NCBI GenBank assembly: GCA_949317995.1
Contig: OX439044.1
Location: forward strand, 30,390,733 to 30,454,732
Direction: 5' to 3'
Origin: Acholoe squamosa
Taxonomy: Eukaryota; Annelida; Polychaeta; Phyllodocida; Polynoidae
DNA length: 64,000 nucleotides
The notes beneath the pieces are model-generated. The model was not told the origin of the DNA, did not search any database, and saw only the letters and a list, made by a program, of their open reading frames with translations. The stretch's first letter is position 1. Each line of letters starts with the position of its first letter. A program made the position numbers and the translations under genes. Shown here one piece after another: positions 56,863 to 64,000 of the stretch.

Positions 56863-58728
56863 TTAGAGTTAGACTGTTCTGAGAGAAAAATGGCACTATG
56901 AGAAAAGCCACCAAGCAAGCACTCCTTGTCTAGTCAATAGTGAGTCACTCTGAGGTTATTGGACATCGGATGCCAGAATAGGGTATACATGTCATGTGTG
57001 GCAGGAAAGGTAAATGCTGCATATATACATATGGAGTAAAAAACGGAATTTATGCATATTGGCTATTGAGAAAGATCGGGTATTTGACTACTATCACTTT
57101 GCTAACATTAATTTTAGGCGGCCTTTACATACATAACTGATGTCATCATCTCTTGCTGTCTCTTTATTGTATACCCAGGAACAAAAGCCTTTTACTATGG
57201 TATACAATATGGAAAGGCCAATGAATTATGTAAAAGAAATAAAGAATTACACACACATGTATATTGATATTCTTTGATATTCTACTGTTTATACCAGATC
57301 AACATTGCCAGAAGGAGGAAGCAAAAGTGGTCATTGGAGGGTACCATACACCAATATTGGTCTACTTTCAGTTTAAAGTGAGTCAATTACAATGATTAAC
57401 CAACTATATGCCTGAGAATTAAGTGCCAATAATCATAAATCATTGCATTGGATAAGTAAATCTGATATATCCAAACATCAGCAACAACTAGTATTCATTC
57501 GGTCAAATAGGTGTGTATGTATACCGTAATGGCCTGTTATAACACATATGAATTTATCCATTTCAGTCCTTGATTCGCCCTACAGTGCTGATAAGGTTGA
57601 CATGTGAACCAAATAATCCCCCCGCCCCATCCCTCTGTTAAAATTAGACCTGTGTCTATTCGAGATTCTGATCTAAATACAGGGCACTACGGTAAAGATA
57701 GTCTAGTCTCTAAACAATCCTAACGAAAATAAAAAAAAAAAACTATTAACGTCAAAAATACAATATTATTGTTGTGTCATTCTGGAGGTGTTCATGATAG
57801 GTTCTCGGCTGAAGCAAGATTTCTGATTCTTATTTCAGCAAAGCAAACGGACATGATAACCTTGGTATGTTATATTGTTTTTTATATTGGATGAAATGCA
57901 CTTCACAAGCAGGGGCAGACATAAGTTTTGAATGGGAGGGGGGGGGGCGCTAACGGTTTGCAATTTTAGATCCAGGCTCAGAGTTTCCTCTCATTCTGTA
58001 GCTTGTTACCTTTACTGCAGCAATACCTTTTGCATGGTTCTCGAGTTTAAAAGTTTTACGTTTGCATCTTACTCATGATATACATCTTGAAAAAACAAAA
58101 CAAAAAATGTCGACGCAGTCAGCTTAGGTATTCGAAATCTGTTTGGGATGATCTTACAGTATACATATACATGTACTTATGATCATGGTTATACCTTTAT
58201 TCTACAAAAAGAAAAAGCTGAAACACTGCGTGATTAATTGTGGGCCTATAGGTCTCTGTCAGGATATTATGTGGTTTAGACAATTAAGATTGGCATGTCT
58301 GCCCTTGCTTACCTTTAGTTAGACGTGTATAAATCATGTAATCAACTTATTTCATCCCCTTTATTGATAGATGTAGACCCTGGGGACAAAATAATACCGA
58401 TGGCATGTGATTTGAAGCATGTATTCAATGATGTGAAGCTTACATCGTTATTACTGTAAATTATGTAATCAATAAGGCCTAGGAAAGTTAACCTGCTCAA
58501 AACTGGGCAAGGTTTCCTCAGTCCTATTTTGCCTGGTAAGTCCAAGCAACCAGAGAGAAACTGTTTCTGTTACCTGAAAAAAAAACCATAAAGTTGGCTT
58601 CAGATGTGCAACCTTAATTAGTAACAGGTAATGAAGGTTCATGGAGGCATAATGAGATGTAGACCTAGTGATTCATCATAGATGTAATCCCATATATATA
58701 ATCAATGATCCATCAACTCTTACAGAAA
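56863..58728. other. inferred intron of gene B, no feature seen
   Basis: AT-rich sequence without a supported feature. Confidence 0.3.
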
Positions 58729-61076
58729 ATGGGGCGTTGGTGGAGGAAAGGTGGCCAGGCTAATGACGCTAACGGCCAGGAGGAAGTACCATTGGAAGCA
58801 GTAGAAACGTCTGCTGCTCCTCCAAATCCTGATGGTCCAAGTGAAAAGGCGGCCCAAAAGCCAATGAGTGGCGTCATGGAGGCTCTGTTTTTCGGCTCTG
58901 GAGGACAATATGCTTCAGGTAAATATGCTGCTTTATTATAAAGGCAAGTACGAACCTCTCCATGTCAGGCAATTGTGCTTTATTGCCACAGATAGGAAAT
59001 ACAACCTCTCCATGTTAATCTTATGGGGGGGGGCATGACCTAACAATCTTTGCTATGTCCTATGGTTCCTTGCATGATTAACTTGGTGTTCTCGATGTGC
59101 TTCTCATAATCCCTGATTCCCTTTCGCCCTTATGCCATATCCCTCTTTGCCATCAGCCCCCCCCCCCTTACTTCTTACATCCCTATCTTACATTGTACGT
59201 TCCCCTCAAGAAAAAGATTGCATACATAACATATTTCACCACATATCATTCTGCATCTCCCTCCAATTTGTCAAAACTTAACAAATAGGCACAAAGTTTA
59301 CATCATCCTTTCACAGTTGATGACTGTTGGGACCCATTAGAAGAAGATCAGGATGAGGGGGACGACATCCCTATCGGTGATAGCCTGAAGATGATGGAGA
59401 TAAGTGAGGACCAGGGGGAAAGATCTGGCACAGAGGTAAGCAACTCACCTAGCTACTACCTAGAGGATAGAAGAAGCAACAATAAAAAATGTATGGTAAT
59501 TTTGGTGGAAGACATTACAGATAATCGCCCCTCCTGTGCATGTGGTGTTTTCTCACACCTAAAATGCTTTTAACAACCCTTGTACATGTATATCTTCCTT
59601 CCTGCCCGTCCAGCAATATAAAGATGGCAACACTTTGTAGCAAATGTACTACTTGTGTTTGTTCTCTTTTTATTCAAACAGCTACCCGACCAAATTGCAT
59701 TACAGGTAGGTTGCCTAACCTGACATGTATAACTAGCTGATTCAGAATTAAATTTATCTTATGCTCCTAAATCATCTATGCTATGTTCAAAAATGAATTA
59801 AATTAACAACATATATCATCAGTCCTTTAACCCATTGAGTATCGACTATAGCATCGAATATAGTCAACACCATGGTAGGCCTAGCTTCGACTATAGTCGA
59901 TGCCCATTATATAGGATTTGTATAGGCTCGTCCTCTGGAACTATACTTTTCTCAGAGGGCGTCCCCATGGCCAGGGGAACCGATTTTAAAGGGTTAACAA
60001 CTAAATTCACATTACATGGAAGTGCAGTGCTCCGATGGTGATACCTGTACCACAATGTATAACATCATACTGGTAATCATCTTTTGCACTATCTTAATTA
60101 TTCCCTCCTTAGCCAGAACCTGAAAAACCTCCCTTTGATATGGAGAATTTCTACGCCGACATCCGAGAAAGAGAAAATATAATTTCTGACCTTCGAAGCA
60201 AGCAAAACCGGCTAGAACACCAATTACGTACTCTCAGCAAGGAGGAAAATACCAATGCGGTTGAAGCCTTATCTAAAAAGTCAGCACTGGAGGAAGAGCT
60301 TAAACAAGTGAAAGAGCAGATAATGACTGAGGCAGATCGCCTGGATCAGCTAATGGTGAGTGCAAGGAAGGAGGTTAAAGCCCAGGAGGAGGCCAAGAAG
60401 AAAAAGAAGACCCATGACATGCCTAAACCTAAGCCTGCCAAGGATGCAGGTCCTGAAGACCTGAGAACATGCAGGAGAGGTTACATACCACATCCAGAAC
60501 CATTGGACAAGGGTCAGGTCAAACCAGAGCCTACCCCAAAAATGGTAATTTAATTGATTGTTATAATAGAGAGGTTTAGAGAGTAACACAGACTGTACTA
60601 CAGATGAGATAGAGGGAGTAAGAAAATTGTCATGGATATTTAACAACAGGGGAGACAGAAAGGGACAGACACAAAAATAGCGATGAGCAAGAGAGCAATA
60701 ACATCATCACAAAATAACATACGATACAATATAAATTGCATGCCCTTGTGTTATCCTTAATTATAATTGAGATGCCGTCTTAGATACTCTCCAGTTTACC
60801 CTGCAGTTATAGCCTTTGGTTACCAGTAGGACCAAAATGTGTAAGTTTTCATTAATAACTCAGACAATAATCTGTATTACTGGTTAATGCCAGGTAAAGG
60901 TCACTACAGATGTGGTTGAGCAGTTTGGAGCTAGCAAATGGGAGTTGCCCGAAAAGAAAGACCATCTCCGAGCAAGAGTAAAGGAATTGCAGGATCTTAC
61001 AGATGCAATCAGTGAATACGATCGAGCTACCACTACTATGATCGCAATATCACCAGACACTGTTGACACTACACAG
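58729..61076 (+). CDS. TRPV-like channel B, five 5' coding exons (incomplete in window)
   Basis: Exons 58729-58918, 59317-59435, 59682-59705, 60113-60544 and 60894-61076 match the first five coding exons of channel A in order, length class and splice phase (1, 0, 0, 0, 0). The conserved blocks are MSGVMEALFF, IPIGDSLKMME, MENFYADIRERENII, VKAQEEAKK, MPKPKPAKDAGPED, TCRRGYIPHPEP and V-T-T-D-V-V-E. Exon 3 codes for eight residues, against twelve in A. The counterparts of exons 6-8 (ankyrin and membrane part) are not seen in the remaining 2.9 kb, although in A exon 6 starts 250 bases after exon 5. The gene either continues past a longer intron holding the 172-bp satellite, or is a 5' partial copy. 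Confidence 0.7.
59827..59997. mobile_element. 171-bp element with TTAACCC...GGGTTAA ends
   Basis: It begins TTAACCCATTGAGTATCGAC and ends AAAGGGTTAA, with several ACTATAGTCG-type internal palindromes. It lies in the intron between exons 3 and 4 of gene B. The terminal heptamer is shared with the element at 46865-48004. Confidence 0.5.
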
Positions 61077-62171
61077 GTATGGATACATTAGTGAGAAATA
61101 ATGGTTACATGAAGTTTTAATCTACATCATGCACACTGTCACGGTAGGGAGAGCATTTAGTATCTAGGAAATATCAATTTCTGTGTCATGGCTTTTGGTT
61201 TATTTGACAAATGTAGTTATTTGTGGTTGTGATTTTATCTAAGTATGTAGGGCCATTTACAAGTTGTTTATGGTGATATTCACCTCAAGTGCAATGTAGG
61301 TTGATAGAAGTGTGCTGATAATCAGAATGCACTGCGACATTTAACCTAGTAACATGACCTCGTTTCACAGTGATCTTGCTGTTCTGTGACGTCACTTGCT
61401 GTAGCTGCCATATTGTTTTTATTTCGGTTGGCGAATTTTATTGATTGATATCCTCTGTTCAAAAGATATTTGTGACAAAACGTGGGAAAACATGACATTA
61501 CAGGGATTTAGTGCAATTCACAACCTCTAGGTGGCACAGCCAAAAGGAACAAGAAGATAATATTTACTGTAACCTATCAAAGTACTTTCTACAGGTCTCC
61601 TCACAAACAAGCATGTCATCATTCCCAACATGGTCATTATCTGTCTCAATGATAATTTTGATATATAGATCATCTAAATCTGACAAGGGGGAGTGGGAGA
61701 AAGTTCCATAACAATGCATGAGGTTATGCTCAGCACTGGTTGTGCCCCTGGTGGAAATAAGAAAACACTAAATCCCCATAATGTTAGGTTTCCCCACGTT
61801 TTGTCACATTTTATATGATGACCAGTCTTTATCTACTCTACTAGGATTCATGCACTTGCTGGTTAGGGTAGTTTAATCCAAAGACGTCCGTTCATGTGCA
61901 GGTTTTCAATGAGGGATTTGTAGTGGTTAATACCTCTGAATATTTTAGGTCTTCAGACTTCCAAAAGGTACTGAATGAAAGATAATTGATTAGGCTTTTG
62001 TCCCCGTTATATTTCGGAAATCCATGTGTACATTTCTTTGCTAGTTTATGAACCTTTTTAAGAACATTCCATTCAGTTCATTTTCAGCTTGAGACGTCCA
62101 CTTTGCACCTAGAGGCGTCCATGTAAGACAACCCCTTTTAATAAAGCCCTTTTGATTAAACTGTCAACTTG
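61077..62171. other. downstream of channel B exon 5, no exon seen
   Basis: I searched by eye for the K-Y-G-V-T-K and K-K-L coding segments of channel A exon 6 and did not find them. Confidence 0.4.
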
Positions 62172-63562
62172 AAAAAATTTGGGGCCCTGGTCCAATGTGA
62201 TGGGCCCAACATAGGGTTAAAGGTTATAGACCTAGTCAGGGCCTTATGGAAAGTTGAGGGCTGAGTTTTTTATAGTCGCAAATATTTCGGGGGTCCGGCG
62301 GTGATCCCTAAATTTTGGGATACTCGTCTAGAGCCCCTGCCAACAAAAATTTGGGGCCCTGGTCACATGGGATGGGCCCAACATAGGGTTAGAGGTGATA
62401 GACCTAGTCAGGGCATTATGGTAAGTTGAGGGCTGAGTTTTTATAGTCGCAAATATTTTGGGGGCCCAGCGATGATCCCTAAAATTTTAGTTACTCCCAA
62501 ATTTTTGGTAGGGGGGGCTCTAGACGAGTAACCCAAAATTTAGGGATCATCGCCGGACCCCCAAAATGTTCGCGACTATGAAAAACTCAGCCCTGAACTC
62601 TCCATAGGGGCTAGGGTAGGTGTACCACCTCTAATCTTATAGTGGGCCCATCCTATTGGACCAGGGCCCCAAATTTTTGGTAGGGGGGGCTCTAGACGAG
62701 TAACCCAAAATTTAGGGATCATCGCCGGACCCCCAAAATGTTCGCGACTATGAAAAACTCAGCCCTGAACTCTCCATAGGGGCTAGGGTAGGTGTACCAC
62801 CTCTAATCTTATAGTGGGCCCATCCTATTGGACCAGGGCCCCAAATTTTTGGTAGGGGGGGCTCTAGACGAGTAACCCAAAATTTAGGGATCATCGCCGG
62901 ACCCCCAAAATGTTCGCGACTATGAAAAACTCAGCCCTGAACTCTCCATAGGGGCTAGGGTAGGTGTACCACCTCTAATCTTATAGTGGGCCCATCCTAT
63001 TGGACCAGGGCCCCAAATTTTTGGTAGGGGGGGCTCTAGACGAGTAACCCAAAATTTAGGGATCATCGCCGGACCCCCAAAATGTTCGCGACTATGAAAA
63101 ACTCAGCCCTGAACTCTCCATAGGGGCTAGGGTAGGTGTACCACCTCTAATCTTATAGTGGGCCCATCCTATTGGACCAGGGCCCCAAATTTTTGGTAGG
63201 GGGGGCTCTAGACGAGTAACCCAAAATTTAGGGATCATCGCCGGACCCCCAAAATGTTCGCGACTATGAAAAACTCAGCCCTGAACTCTCCATAGGGGCT
63301 AGGGTAGGTGTACCACCTCTAATCTTATAGTGGGCCCATCCTATTGGACCAGGGCCCCAAATTTTTGGTAGGGGGGGCTCTAGACGAGTAACCCAAAATT
63401 TAGGGATCATCGCCGGACCCCCAAAATGTTCGCGACTATGAAAAACTCAGCCCTGAACTCTCCATAGGGGCTAGGGTAGGTGTACCACCTCTAATCTTAT
63501 AGTGGGCCCATCCTATTGGACCAGGGCCCCAAATTTTTGGTAGGGGGGGCTCTAGACGAGTA
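62172..63562. repeat. 172-bp satellite array with an internal orientation switch
   Basis: Two diverged units in one orientation (about 62172-62498) are followed by six full units and a partial unit in the opposite orientation (starts at 62499, 62671, 62843, 63015, 63187, 63359 and 63531). From 62671 on, the units look identical by eye, at exactly 172 bp. The unit contains GGGGCTCTAGACGAGTA and a GGGCCC-rich part. No coding frame. Confidence 0.93.
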
Positions 63563-64000
63563 TACGGGGGTTCTAAATCCAGGCCTGATTGTGTTACGTA
63601 ATGCTTTAAAAGTTAGACAAATAAGAATTGTATAGAATTGTTTGTGCGGTACTGTTTTTATATTTCTTTGGAGTGGCCCCCCCCTGCGGTGGCTGGGCCA
63701 CGTTGGTCAAGCAGAAGCAGTTACGCCGCAGACGCTACCCCTTGGTCTTTTCTAACCGCTTCGGAGAGTCACACCTCCCCAATGGGGACTCGTGGTTGGA
63801 GGTACACAAAAGGTGGCAGCATAGGTCTCTCAAGGGAGATTCATCCCCAGAGGGGCTAAGGAATTCTCAGAAAACATCCCATGGGAGGGCCCCCACCAAA
63901 AAATGGTGGTGGTGGTGGCTACTGGGGAACAGGGCTAGAACTGGGGCTCACAACTGTGACCCCTACAGCGTGGTTTCAACCCTAGTTCGGTCTCATCAGG
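63563..64000. other. GC-rich unassigned sequence at window end
   Basis: GC content is higher than in the flanks, with CCACC/GGTGG runs near 63890-63920. A 73-codon frame is open near 63638 but shows no motif. It may be part of a larger repeat continuing outside the window. Confidence 0.3.

Noticed and set aside
62172-63562. CRISPR array
   Set aside because: Eukaryotic context, 172-bp contiguous units with no unique spacers, and an orientation change.
63638-63859. 73-codon frame at the window end
   Set aside because: GC-rich, no motif, probably part of a repeat that continues outside the window.

Overview
The window is nuclear DNA from an animal, most likely a marine invertebrate deuterostome (amphioxus, hemichordate or echinoderm grade; I cannot fix the species). 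The evidence is intron-split genes with GT-AG junctions, cytosolic sulfotransferase and TRPV-type channel genes in tandem pairs, tRNA-derived SINE heads, a Ngaro/DIRS-type tyrosine-recombinase retroelement, many small inverted-repeat elements, and long TA, TG, CT and decamer arrays. There are no operons. Genes are sparse, and most sequence is intron, intergenic DNA and repeats.

Layout. 1-8.7 kb: no convincing gene; two hairpins, a 1.8-kb element with identical 462-bp terminal direct repeats (4863-6684) and a 705-bp inverted-repeat element (7181-7885). 8.7-11.65 kb, minus strand: the 5' part of a small secreted Ig-like gene, two introns of which hold related 410-bp elements. 12.97-15.2 kb: a foldback-like element flanked by an 11-bp direct repeat; its core is a decamer satellite carrying a solo LTR. 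15.5-17.07 kb, minus: a decayed paralogue of the Ig-like gene. 17.3-25.3 kb: TA arrays with TA-associated elements, a second element of the 462-bp direct-repeat architecture (19347-21179), tRNA-like sequences and SINE heads. 26.05-33.25 kb, minus: sulfotransferase copy 1, whose 6.4-kb intron holds a small DNA element split by a 5.26-kb Ngaro-like retroelement. 36.6-37.85 kb, minus: sulfotransferase copy 2, which looks complete. 38.9-52.4 kb, plus: TRPV-like channel A, reconstructed in frame over eight coding exons (about 1072 residues). 55.3-61.1 kb, plus: TRPV-like channel B, with the five matching 5' coding exons only. 62.17-63.56 kb: a 172-bp tandem satellite that changes orientation inside the array.

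How the parts relate. Three gene families (Ig-like secreted protein, sulfotransferase, TRPV-like channel) each occur as neighbouring pairs. In each pair one copy looks more complete than the other, the pattern of local tandem duplication followed by decay. The most unusual protein is the TRPV-like channel: it carries about 400 residues of low-complexity and coiled-coil sequence ahead of the ankyrin region and lacks the usual TRPV filter motif. The most unusual DNA is the pair of non-coding elements with equal-length terminal direct repeats beginning AGGT and ending ACCT, and the foldback/decamer/solo-LTR nest.
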